Translations under genes and position numbers: made by a program
Notes under the pieces: model-generated
The model's input: the letters and a program-made list of their open reading frames with translations, nothing else
The model's database searches: none
Told to the model about the DNA's origin: nothing
Origin: Pleurocapsaceae cyanobacterium CSU_1_1
Lineage (GTDB): Bacteria > Cyanobacteriota > Cyanobacteriia > Cyanobacteriales > Xenococcaceae
Direction of reading: 5' to 3'
Assembly (NCBI GenBank): GCA_012034765.1
Contig: JAAUOU010000034.1
Span: 1 to 41,271 of the forward strand
Length of the DNA stretch: 41,271 nt
In this document: positions 25,311-33,692 of the stretch, one piece after another
Layout of the letters: the number at the start of each line of letters is the position of its first letter
Numbering within the stretch: position 1 is the stretch's first letter

Positions 25311-26915
25311 CTAAATGTTTTTAAGTAGAGCTGTTCTAACTTTTGATGGCATGGATGCAGAAATTGACTTGCCATTGTCATCTGGGACAAACCAGATAGC
25401 ATCCTGTTTACCCACGGCTAGTTTTTCTTTTACACCATTAGGACAAGAGCGAAAATACTCAAAAACTAAACTGACAGAACTTTCATATAAAGCTTGCAGA
25501 TACATTTTGACTTCAATGCAATCAAAGGGAAATGCTTCCCGTAAAAAGTCAACTTTACTGTGCAGACAACGAAATTCTCCTTGTTTTAAATCCCGTCGAT
25601 AATATTCAGGAATTATTTCTTGGAAAAAGCCATCTCGTAGCCTTCCTTGAAAGATGTAGTAGTTCTGAAAATTAATATTGCCGATGGCATCAGTTTCTTC
25701 TAGACAAGTAGAAAAACTTTGTTCTCTAAGCAACAAACCAGCACTAGGGCCAAAGGGAATTTCATAAAGCTTTTCGCCTTTAGAAATATCTTCAAAAGAC
25801 TCTGGGAAAGATTCTGGTGTGTAGTTAGAAATTTGACCGATAAACTCCTGCATAAATTCTGGTAGTGGCAAAGGCTGAGGGGGTGCATTTTTGGTTAATT
25901 TGACCCAAGTCATTTGCAATTTACCAACAGCAACTCGCTCCTGATTTCCGTTGGGCAATACTTTCAACCAGTCATAATTAAAATCAACTGTGGAATTGCT
26001 GCTAACAGAAGCATTGCTGACTCCAATTCTAGATTCGATCACATCATCTAGTCCTGCCTCACCTACTACCTCTACTTCAGCGAAGTTAGTCACCATACCC
26101 CATTCTCCTGTGGCCAAATGCTCTCCTAAAGTCTCGCGAATTGGTAGTAAAGCTAAATCTCGCACCTGTTCTATCCAAGCAAAAAAGTTGGAAAAATAGA
26201 CAGTTTGACTTAAATTAGCCACGTTTTTATAGGATACAGGCCAACGTACATAGAAAAAGCAACTGCTGGTTTTTTCCTCTGTACCGAAACAATAGATATT
26301 TGCTGGGTATTCTAGATAATTATCGGCTGGGTTGGAAATTATTTGTTGTGCTTTGGAGTCGGGAATTACTAAGGCAACAATCCTGGGTTTTCCTCTCGTT
26401 AATTGAAGAGGAAAAGTTAACACACATAATTCTTTTCCTGAAGCAGAACCACGAAAAACAATACTGTCTTGATCTTGTCGGTCTAATATTAACTTGAAAT
26501 TAGTCAATTCAGTCGCTTTGCGAACTGCCTCAATTGCTGCCCAAATTCTAGTACCTGCAAAATCTAAAGTATCAGAACATTGAGTTGTTAATTGTTCTAA
26601 TAAAGATTTTCGAGAATTACCCAGCAAAGCAAGCCAATCATCGCGATCGCGACTATCTACACAAGCAATATCGCAACCTTGAGAGCCAATTCCGGCGGCA
26701 CAAAGACAAAGGCGATCATCATGGGCAAGGGAAATTTCTACTGTTTTACTGGTGTTATTTAATCCTGTAATTACGGGTTTACCTGATTTAAGCCATTGAA
26801 TTTGCGCTTCAGGCTCGTTAGTCAGATTTAGATTTTTGACTGCTCCAGATTGTTTGGTTACATCTTTAGAGGAATCAGATTTGATTTGAGTTGTTGTTGC
26901 TAATGTTTGAACCAT
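25311..26915 (-). CDS. Phosphopantetheinyl transferase fused to two hot-dog (TE-like) domains
   Basis: 534 aa. Residues ~55-190 resemble the C-terminal PPTase of enediyne PKSs: EISLAHDD, GCDIACVD with D82, and FAGTRIWAAIEAVRKA with E129, the usual metal- and substrate-binding acids. This would load pantetheine arms on the neighbouring ACPs. Two hot-dog domains follow. The first (~230-345) has VYFSNFFAWIEQVRD; the second (~395-530) has NINFQNYYIFQGRLRDGFF, very like the N-YY-WQG-RE signature of the DynE7/CalE7 thioesterases that release polyenes. In enediyne clusters the PPTase is the last PKS domain and the thioesterase a separate gene, so this is a regrouping. The start at ATG 26915 has AGGAG nine bases upstream. 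The stop is 39 bp before the DUF1702 gene. Confidence 0.8.
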   Translation of the reverse strand: MVQTLATTTQIKSDSSKDVTKQSGAVKNLNLTNEPEAQIQWLKSGKPVITGLNNTSKTVEISLAHDDRLCLCAAGIGSQGCDIACVDSRDRDDWLALLGNSRKSLLEQLTTQCSDTLDFAGTRIWAAIEAVRKATELTNFKLILDRQDQDSIVFRGSASGKELCVLTFPLQLTRGKPRIVALVIPDSKAQQIISNPADNYLEYPANIYCFGTEEKTSSCFFYVRWPVSYKNVANLSQTVYFSNFFAWIEQVRDLALLPIRETLGEHLATGEWGMVTNFAEVEVVGEAGLDDVIESRIGVSNASVSSNSTVDFNYDWLKVLPNGNQERVAVGKLQMTWVKLTKNAPPQPLPLPEFMQEFIGQISNYTPESFPESFEDISKGEKLYEIPFGPSAGLLLREQSFSTCLEETDAIGNINFQNYYIFQGRLRDGFFQEIIPEYYRRDLKQGEFRCLHSKVDFLREAFPFDCIEVKMYLQALYESSVSLVFEYFRSCPNGVKEKLAVGKQDAIWFVPDDNGKSISASMPSKVRTALLKNI

Positions 26916-26993
26916 ATATCAAAACTCCTGAAATTTTCAATTTTTCTGACGATGCGATCGCTAAACTTGGCTGAGAAATTCACCATAGACTGG

Positions 26994-29900
26994 TCATTCT
27001 AGGTTGCGCATCAGCTTATCTACTGTTTGGGAAAATAATGGCATCTCTAATTTATGCCTTTCCTCAACTGAAAGATGATGTAAACCTGGAAGATGAGCCA
27101 TTGTTACTTGAGGAGGAACTATTCCTAAAGTCTCAGCACGTTGATTTAACTCCTGATACAAAAGTTGCTGATCGCGAAGTTCAGGATTTACTAGCTCTTC
27201 GGCAGTAGGATTATCTGCACAATGTTCCATAATTTTGAGTTGATATCCTGTCAGTTTTTCGATTACTTGACCACGATGATTAATTGCCATCACCGTAGTG
27301 GTATATTGATCATTTTCTTTTTTATCATTGAGGGCGATGCCGACATAGTTTTTGGTTGTCTCTGGAGTAAGATGAATTTCAATGCTTTGAATACCGAGGG
27401 GTAAACATAAATCCTTAGCCACCATTGGCTGCACAGAATGCAATAGAGAATCTCGATAGTAAGGGTCTCCTAATAAAAATGGTCCAGAAGCGCGATCTTC
27501 AAAATTGTTGCTCAAAAAGTCTTTTTGCTCTGTGAGGAAAACCATTTTTTGAGAGTCTAGACTATAAATTTCTTGAATTCGTTGGAATTTAACTCCTTGG
27601 AAGAGTAACCATCCATAAAGATCTTCTTGGGGTTTTATATCTAAAGCAATTAAAGGTTGAGGAATTTCATAATTTGTTGGTTCAATTGCCGTTTCTAAGA
27701 TAAAATCAGCAGCAAAATGGGCTTTAGTAAATCCAGTGCTTTCAGTTCTAATTTCTACGTAAACTTTTAAAGGTGCTGATTCAGTAATTCGCTCGGCAAC
27801 TTCTGCCTGAATTTCAATATCTGTACCATTTTCTGAATGTACTACAATAGGTCGTACCAAACGGATATTTTCTAAACGCAGAGAACTAAAACTATCTATT
27901 CCTAGAGTATAAGCAACGGTTTGAGCCATCGCTTCTAAACCAAACACAGTGGGAAATAGATAAGAGCCTTTGTAAATATGGTCTTGAACGTAAGAATCTT
28001 TAGCTAAAGTAAGATGGGTTCTGGCAATAGTTTCTACCCCAGGCTCGTTCATCAAAATTTGCTCTAAGAATCTTAAATTCTTAGCTGGAGGGACTTGAGG
28101 CGGTAGCCAAGTATCAAAATTGTGCTGGAGAGATATTCGACCATCGATTCTGGCTGCAATAACAACTTGAGCATTACCAGGATCTTGTTCCATTAGTTGA
28201 ACGAAGCGATCTATACCTTCGGCGCGAGATATTGCCCCAATTCCCATTTTGGCAAGACCACTAACTGCACCCATTTTAGCTCCCATGCCTACTTCTGACC
28301 AAACACTATAGGCAATGGAAATAATTGCTGTGTCAGGATGTTGCTGTTTATAGTCTCGTAAAATTAAATCTAAAGCTTCATTGGAAAAGCTATACCAAGT
28401 ATTGCCAGGTAGACCAACTATTGCACCTATGGAAGAGAATCCAGCAAAAAGTTTGAGAGATGTCGCTTGAAAAATTTGAGCCAGATTAATTGCACCCATG
28501 ATTTTGGGTTTAACTTCGGCGATCGCATCTTCAATGGTGGAATTATTGACTGGTTTAGCTCGGTTAATAGCTGCTCCATGAATTACGCCAGTAACTGTTC
28601 CCATTTCTGCTTGAATAACTTCAACTAAGCTAGTCAAAGCATCTTGGTCAGCAACATTACACTGATAATAATTACAAGTTAAATCTTCTGCTTGAAAACG
28701 GTTTAAGGTTTGAGTAATTTCTGCGCTACTTTTACCAGTGGGGTTTGCTTGGGGATGAGCAGAACTACCTACTAAGGCAAGACTTACTCCTGTTTGTTTT
28801 GCCCAAGCTAAGGTACATTCTGCTGTAATCCCTTTCGCTCCTCCTGTAACTAAAATGACATCTGCTTTAGACCAGGAAATATTACGGTTTTGATAGCTAG
28901 TTCGATCTTGAAGACAAGGACGAGGAATGCGCCGAGTCAGCTCATCATCAAAGCCTACAGCTAAGTAAGCATCAGGACGAGCTATTTCTGCTATTACTGA
29001 TTCAAACAATAAATTTGATTGATTCTGAGAGGGTAGATCAATTACTCGAACTTGAAGATCGGGTCTTTCTAAGTGAAGACTGGCAGCAAAACCAACGGTG
29101 CAATTAGTATCAATAGTGCCGAGCTGTTTTTCTTTGCCAAAATAACCATCTCCAAATTGAAGATAACTAATACTAGTCAGATCGCGATCGCTCCCCGCTA
29201 TTTTGGATAGATCTCGTTTTACAGGGAATGTTGCCACTGTGCGCAGTTGACCCATCGCGTTTTCTAGGCGATCTATAGCAGTAAGATCTGGTTCACTCTG
29301 AGAGGGGAGAATGGCAATTATATGGGTATAGTTATCAGCAGGTAATTCTGCAAGTTGTCTAAAATCAACAATCTTTACTTGTGCGGCTTTGTATTTAAGT
29401 TTCTTGCTTAAAGATTTAGCCCAGGCTTTATTTTGAGGATTTGCTACAATCAATACCTCTTTATTTGTCCAATCATTAACTGACAATTTAGCTTTGGAAG
29501 GGTTACTCGATTCGACCAAACTGTCAACTGGTTCTGCAATATATTCGACAACGAAATTACGCACCCAGGGATTGGGGATCTTTTGAGATGTAGTATTAAG
29601 AGTTTGACTAACGGAAGTAGAAGAGGGGAAAGTTTTAGTTTCTCGAAGCTGTTGTAGAGCGTTTATTACTTCGCTCAAAGTTGCGTTAGCAAATAAGGAA
29701 GGATCGATTTGCCCTTCTAAGTCAATTTTTTTAGCTGTTTGAGCAACAACTTCGGCTGATTTAATCGAGTCTAGGTTGAGATCGTCTAATAATTTAGCAT
29801 CTAAGGTAATACTTTCGAGAGGATATCCAGTTTGCTCAATAATTAAATCGAGCAAAATCTTTTCTACAGACTTCGTAACAGAAGAGAAAACTTCAGGGCC

Positions 29901-30419
29901 TTGGATTTGTTGTAGAGCGTTTATTACTTCGCTCAAAGTTGCATTGGCAAATAAGGAAGGATCGATTTGTCCTTCTAAGCTAATTTGTTTGGCTGCTTGA
30001 GCAACAACTTCGGCTGATTTAATCGAGTCTAGGTTGAGATCGTCTAATAATTTAGCATCTAAGGTAATACTTTCGAGAGGATATCCAGTTTGCTCAATAA
30101 TTAAATCGAGCAAAATCTTTTCTATAGATCTCGTAGAAGAGAGCTTTTCTGAATGGTTGCGATCTTCTGCTGCAACATTTTGCTCTATGACGCTAACTTG
30201 AACCGATTCTTGATTAGAAGTATCAAGAGCAAGTTGGATTTGATGAGAATCAAGCTTTCGTGCATGATTAACTATAGCTGGTTGATGATCTAGCTTGGGA
30301 GTGAGAGGATAATTTTTAAAGTCAGCTTTAATAACTTTAGCTAAGAATTCTCCTCGTTGAGAAAAGTAATTTGAGAGCAAATTAACTAGCTCTTGATTAT
30401 TATTTGGAGATTTATTCAT
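26994..30419 (-). CDS. Iterative PKS subunit: ACP-ACP-KR-DH
   Basis: 1141 aa. The N-terminus (LLSNYFSQRGEFLAKVIKAD) repeats the linker that ends the preceding KS-AT protein. Two almost identical carrier domains follow (~98-173 and ~184-258), each with the pantetheine-bearing DDLNLDSIKS motif (S132 and S218). A ketoreductase comes next (~515-745; NADPH loop VTGGAKGITAE, catalytic SSIGAIVGLPGNTWYSFSNEA). A hot-dog dehydratase ends the protein (~800-1080; DHIYKGSYLFPTVFGLEAMA). There is no enoyl reductase, so each cycle should leave a double bond. This is the second half of an enediyne/PUFA-type synthase, which is normally one chain. The start overlaps the KS-AT stop by eight bases (ATGAATAA), so translation is coupled. 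It needs the KS-AT protein and the PPTase encoded on either side. Confidence 0.9.
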   Translation of the reverse strand: MNKSPNNNQELVNLLSNYFSQRGEFLAKVIKADFKNYPLTPKLDHQPAIVNHARKLDSHQIQLALDTSNQESVQVSVIEQNVAAEDRNHSEKLSSTRSIEKILLDLIIEQTGYPLESITLDAKLLDDLNLDSIKSAEVVAQAAKQISLEGQIDPSLFANATLSEVINALQQIQGPEVFSSVTKSVEKILLDLIIEQTGYPLESITLDAKLLDDLNLDSIKSAEVVAQTAKKIDLEGQIDPSLFANATLSEVINALQQLRETKTFPSSTSVSQTLNTTSQKIPNPWVRNFVVEYIAEPVDSLVESSNPSKAKLSVNDWTNKEVLIVANPQNKAWAKSLSKKLKYKAAQVKIVDFRQLAELPADNYTHIIAILPSQSEPDLTAIDRLENAMGQLRTVATFPVKRDLSKIAGSDRDLTSISYLQFGDGYFGKEKQLGTIDTNCTVGFAASLHLERPDLQVRVIDLPSQNQSNLLFESVIAEIARPDAYLAVGFDDELTRRIPRPCLQDRTSYQNRNISWSKADVILVTGGAKGITAECTLAWAKQTGVSLALVGSSAHPQANPTGKSSAEITQTLNRFQAEDLTCNYYQCNVADQDALTSLVEVIQAEMGTVTGVIHGAAINRAKPVNNSTIEDAIAEVKPKIMGAINLAQIFQATSLKLFAGFSSIGAIVGLPGNTWYSFSNEALDLILRDYKQQHPDTAIISIAYSVWSEVGMGAKMGAVSGLAKMGIGAISRAEGIDRFVQLMEQDPGNAQVVIAARIDGRISLQHNFDTWLPPQVPPAKNLRFLEQILMNEPGVETIARTHLTLAKDSYVQDHIYKGSYLFPTVFGLEAMAQTVAYTLGIDSFSSLRLENIRLVRPIVVHSENGTDIEIQAEVAERITESAPLKVYVEIRTESTGFTKAHFAADFILETAIEPTNYEIPQPLIALDIKPQEDLYGWLLFQGVKFQRIQEIYSLDSQKMVFLTEQKDFLSNNFEDRASGPFLLGDPYYRDSLLHSVQPMVAKDLCLPLGIQSIEIHLTPETTKNYVGIALNDKKENDQYTTTVMAINHRGQVIEKLTGYQLKIMEHCADNPTAEELVNPELRDQQLLYQELNQRAETLGIVPPQVTMAHLPGLHHLSVEERHKLEMPLFSQTVDKLMRNLE
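29646..30128. repeat. 258-bp-period direct duplication of the ACP coding unit
   Basis: 29646-29870 and 29901-30128 encode the two carrier domains with only a handful of differences, and the DNA is nearly identical, including synonymous sites. The duplication is recent or maintained by gene conversion. It is a natural spot for copy-number change by recombination. Confidence 0.85.
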
Positions 30420-33400
30420 GGCTTTCTAGATTGCTCATCGAAATTGAGGGTAAAGTTGGTAAAGTTTCTAAGTCTACTTGGATAATATCTGCTAGAAAAG
30501 TTCCCCGTTTGTCAAAGTATTCTGTTAAAGCAGCCACAAAATCTGGTTCTGATTCGGGTGCGTGTTTTGGGGAGATTCGAGTTACTAATTCTGCTTTATT
30601 GACTTCAAAAGGTTTTTCACATTGATTTTCGATAAAGTTCTGGTCAGATGGTGTCACAAAAGGACGAATTAGGCGATTTTCATAGAGCGCGTCCCAATTA
30701 ATCGAGCCACTACGGACATAAAAATTGGCTAAAACAGTGTTCAAATCGCGATCGCATCCTGCTTGTGATTCGATCGGGAAACAGGTAAGATTTTTGGGGT
30801 CTATGGTTGCGTTGACTAATCCTGAAAGAACTCTTCCTGAACCAACTTCAATTAGTAAGTCACATTCATTAGATACTGATTCTACTAAGGAAATAAAATC
30901 GACCGCCGAAACTACTTGTTTGGCAAAATGTTCTTTTAAGTTAATGCCGGCTTTTATTGGTTGACCATCCATACTAGAGAATAGAGGAATGGAGGGGGTT
31001 TTTAGGGTTTCTGGTAATTGGGCTTGTTCTTTTAAAAAGGTGGCTGCTGCTGACATTTTTGTAGAATGAAAAGCATTAGAAACTTGTAGTTGACGGGTTT
31101 GAATGTTTTGCTGTTGAGCTTTAACTATTACCTGTTGAACACTGCTTAAATCGCCAGAAACAACAGTCTGTTCAGGACTATTAATGTTGGCAATCACTAG
31201 ATAACCAGGGACTTTCTTAAGTAATTCTTGGGCTTGATGGTAATCACAAGCTAGACTCACCATTCCTCCAGGAGTCTCATCTTGACTAAGCATCGCCTTA
31301 CCTCTGATGGCAGCTAAACACAGTAATGTGCGATCGTCAAAAGCAGATGCAGACTGAAAGGCAGTCAGCTCTCCTAAACTATGACCAGCAACCACATTTG
31401 GCTTAATTCCCAATCGGTCTAAATAACGTTGCCACAATAAAGAACAGAAGCAAATAATGGGAGAAGCAATTTCAGCACTAGTCATTTGCTGCTTCCAGTC
31501 GTTTAGTTGTTCTGGGTTTTCGGCTTTTTCCAGTATGTGAGTAAGATGATTGCTAATACTAGAAAATCCCATTTCCGTTAGCCAATGATCAGCTTGTTGT
31601 AGAAATTCTCTAGCCCAGTCATATCTTTCTATTAAAACGCGAGTGGCATTAAGTCTTTGAGAACCTTGACCAGGAAACAAAAAGCCCACTCGACAGTTAG
31701 TTGCGTTATTACTTACCCAAATGTCTTGATTTAAGGCCGTAAAAACTTCTCCCCCAGCTGGCGGTGTATCTTGGAGAATTTGTTGCAGCTTAGTTAACTT
31801 ATCAACTAAGTTTTGCGGTGTATCGGCGACTACAGCTGCGCGGATTCCCTCCGAAAATTTGATTTCGCTGGTTAATTGAACTGCCAGATCAGCCATTTCC
31901 GCTAAACTAATATCTACAACTATCGATTGCCAATGTTCAATTTTGTCGATTAAATTCTCTAGCGAATCTCCGCTAAAGATAAATAATTCAGTCTCTTGAT
32001 GAGAAACTAATAACGCTCTGGTATCTATAGAGGGATGAAGATTTTCTGCTGGAGGATCTCCTGATTCTAGAGTGACATGAGAATTAATTCCGCCGAATCC
32101 CATTGCCGAAACTCCTGCACGCAGAACATCAGTTACAGGGCGTATTTCGCCAGATAATACAGGATAAAGACTTTTAGCTGTCGTTTCAAAAACAGCATTC
32201 AATTCTTGACAGCCAGCAGTCGGCGGAATTACTCTTTGATTAACTGCTATTAACGCTTTGATGAAACCACCAATACCAGCAGCAGCTTTAGTATGACCAA
32301 CTAAAGACTTAAATGAGGTCACTCCGACAGAGCGAGGTGGGACTTCGCCTTCAATAGAGATCGCCCTACTAATACCTTCTAGTTCAATGCGATCGCCTAC
32401 AGGAGTGCCTGTACCATGACCTTCAACAAAGTCTAATTGGTGAATATTGTAACTAGCTTTCTCATAAGCACGACCTAAAGCTTTAGATTGCCCCACACTA
32501 GAAGGTGCAGTAATGCCTCCTTTCCCATCGGAGGAAATACCCCAGCCTTGAATAATGCCATAGACATAATCACCAGCTTGGCGAGCATCTTCTAATCTTT
32601 TAAGAGTAACAAAACCACATCCTTCACCAGGAATAAAACCGTTCGCACGACGGTCATATACTTTCATTGCCGATGGACTTAAGGCACCAACTTTAGCAAA
32701 TCCAATCAACTCAAAAGTATCTAGACTAATATCTACTCCTCCAGCTAATGCCATGTCAAGATCGCCATTAGCCAGCTTTGTGCAAGCGGTATTAATCGCA
32801 ATCAAAGAAGAAGAACAAGCTCCATCCACAACATAGCCACCACCATCAAAATCGAAAAAGTTACAAATCCTACCCGCAATAGTGTTAGATAAATTTCCAG
32901 CAAGAGTATCTTCATTAATTGAAGCAAATACCGACTTATAATACTTTTCCATCGTCGTTATTAATTCTTCTGTGGTAGAAGTCGCTAAATTATTAGTTTT
33001 AGCAGCAGCCCTCAAAGCTTTTCTTACATAAGGCCATCTTAATCTGATCGATTGAGCGCGGACTTGCTCTCCTGTTAGAGTATTACCAAGAATCACCCCC
33101 GTACGTTTAGTGGGAACATTGTGACGATTATAATTAGCATTTTCTAGAGCTTTAATAGCTACTTCTAAAGATAACCAATGAACAATATCTGTAGTTTCAT
33201 ACGCTTTTTTGGGAACTCGTCTTTTGATCCAATCAAATTCAAATCCATCTATAAAAGCAGCTTGACTACCATAGGTTTTATCTGGGGCTTTTGGGTCTGG
33301 ATCGTAATATTCAGACATTGGTAATCTAATATCAGGAAATCTTCTAAATTGTCGTCTTCGAGATAAAATGTTTTCCCACAGTTTTTTACTCGTATTGGCA

Positions 33401-33474
33401 CCAGGATAATAACAATCTGTTCCCACTACAGCAATTGGGTGATTGGGTAATTGTCGTTCAATATTCTTGATCAT
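30412..33474 (-). CDS. Iterative PKS subunit: ketosynthase-acyltransferase of enediyne type
   Basis: 1020 aa. The ketosynthase (~10-480) has the catalytic triad C220 in DGACSSSL, H353 in EGHGTGTPVG and H394 in VGHTKAAAG. Its N-terminal block (RRRQFRRFPDIRLPMSEYYD, APDKTYGSQAAFIDGFEFD, TTDIVHWLSLEVA) is diagnostic for enediyne PKSs rather than modular ones. The acyltransferase (~595-890) has FLFPGQGSQ and S699 in GHSLGE. The last residues (ALTEYFDKRGTFLADIIQVD) form the linker that in one-chain synthases leads into the ACP, and the next gene begins with a copy of it. The protein condenses malonyl units iteratively with the ACP-KR-DH subunit. The ATG at 33474 lies 47 bp after the small membrane gene; no strong ribosome-binding site is seen. 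The family is sure; the product is not. Confidence 0.92.
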   Translation of the reverse strand: MIKNIERQLPNHPIAVVGTDCYYPGANTSKKLWENILSRRRQFRRFPDIRLPMSEYYDPDPKAPDKTYGSQAAFIDGFEFDWIKRRVPKKAYETTDIVHWLSLEVAIKALENANYNRHNVPTKRTGVILGNTLTGEQVRAQSIRLRWPYVRKALRAAAKTNNLATSTTEELITTMEKYYKSVFASINEDTLAGNLSNTIAGRICNFFDFDGGGYVVDGACSSSLIAINTACTKLANGDLDMALAGGVDISLDTFELIGFAKVGALSPSAMKVYDRRANGFIPGEGCGFVTLKRLEDARQAGDYVYGIIQGWGISSDGKGGITAPSSVGQSKALGRAYEKASYNIHQLDFVEGHGTGTPVGDRIELEGISRAISIEGEVPPRSVGVTSFKSLVGHTKAAAGIGGFIKALIAVNQRVIPPTAGCQELNAVFETTAKSLYPVLSGEIRPVTDVLRAGVSAMGFGGINSHVTLESGDPPAENLHPSIDTRALLVSHQETELFIFSGDSLENLIDKIEHWQSIVVDISLAEMADLAVQLTSEIKFSEGIRAAVVADTPQNLVDKLTKLQQILQDTPPAGGEVFTALNQDIWVSNNATNCRVGFLFPGQGSQRLNATRVLIERYDWAREFLQQADHWLTEMGFSSISNHLTHILEKAENPEQLNDWKQQMTSAEIASPIICFCSLLWQRYLDRLGIKPNVVAGHSLGELTAFQSASAFDDRTLLCLAAIRGKAMLSQDETPGGMVSLACDYHQAQELLKKVPGYLVIANINSPEQTVVSGDLSSVQQVIVKAQQQNIQTRQLQVSNAFHSTKMSAAATFLKEQAQLPETLKTPSIPLFSSMDGQPIKAGINLKEHFAKQVVSAVDFISLVESVSNECDLLIEVGSGRVLSGLVNATIDPKNLTCFPIESQAGCDRDLNTVLANFYVRSGSINWDALYENRLIRPFVTPSDQNFIENQCEKPFEVNKAELVTRISPKHAPESEPDFVAALTEYFDKRGTFLADIIQVDLETLPTLPSISMSNLESHE

Positions 33475-33521
33475 TTTTGATTTATTGCTACTTAAAAATT
33501 AAAAATCTTCCTAGTGATAAC

Positions 33522-33692
33522 TTACTTTAGATAACCACATAAAATGAAACCTAAGATGTAGCCAATTGGCATAGTAAGGCTATGAGGAACACCAACAGTA
33601 CGAAATACACATCCACCAACAAATCCAGTCGTAAAAGCAAACAAAAGTTTAATACTAATAATCAACATATGTTCTTTTTTAAGGTATTTCAT
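33522..33692 (-). CDS. 56-aa membrane protein coupled to the desaturase
   Basis: ATG 33692 overlaps the desaturase stop as ATGA, and the frame ends at TAA 33522-33524. The product has a short basic N-terminus (MKYLKKEH) and two membrane helices (LIISIKLLFAFTTGFVGGCV and LTMPIGYILGFILCGYL) joined by FRTVGVPHS. The pattern is like small XapX/DUF1427-type membrane proteins, though I am not sure of the family. Tight coupling on one side and the KS-AT gene 47 bp further on the other make it a real member of the operon. It may help the desaturase or product handling at the membrane. Confidence 0.7.
   Translation of the reverse strand: MKYLKKEHMLIISIKLLFAFTTGFVGGCVFRTVGVPHSLTMPIGYILGFILCGYLK

Noticed and set aside
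30412-30419. The KS-AT / ACP-KR-DH boundary as another sequencing frameshift
   Set aside because: There is no homopolymer, a proper ATG start exists, and the linker motif is present on both sides, which a frameshift cannot produce.
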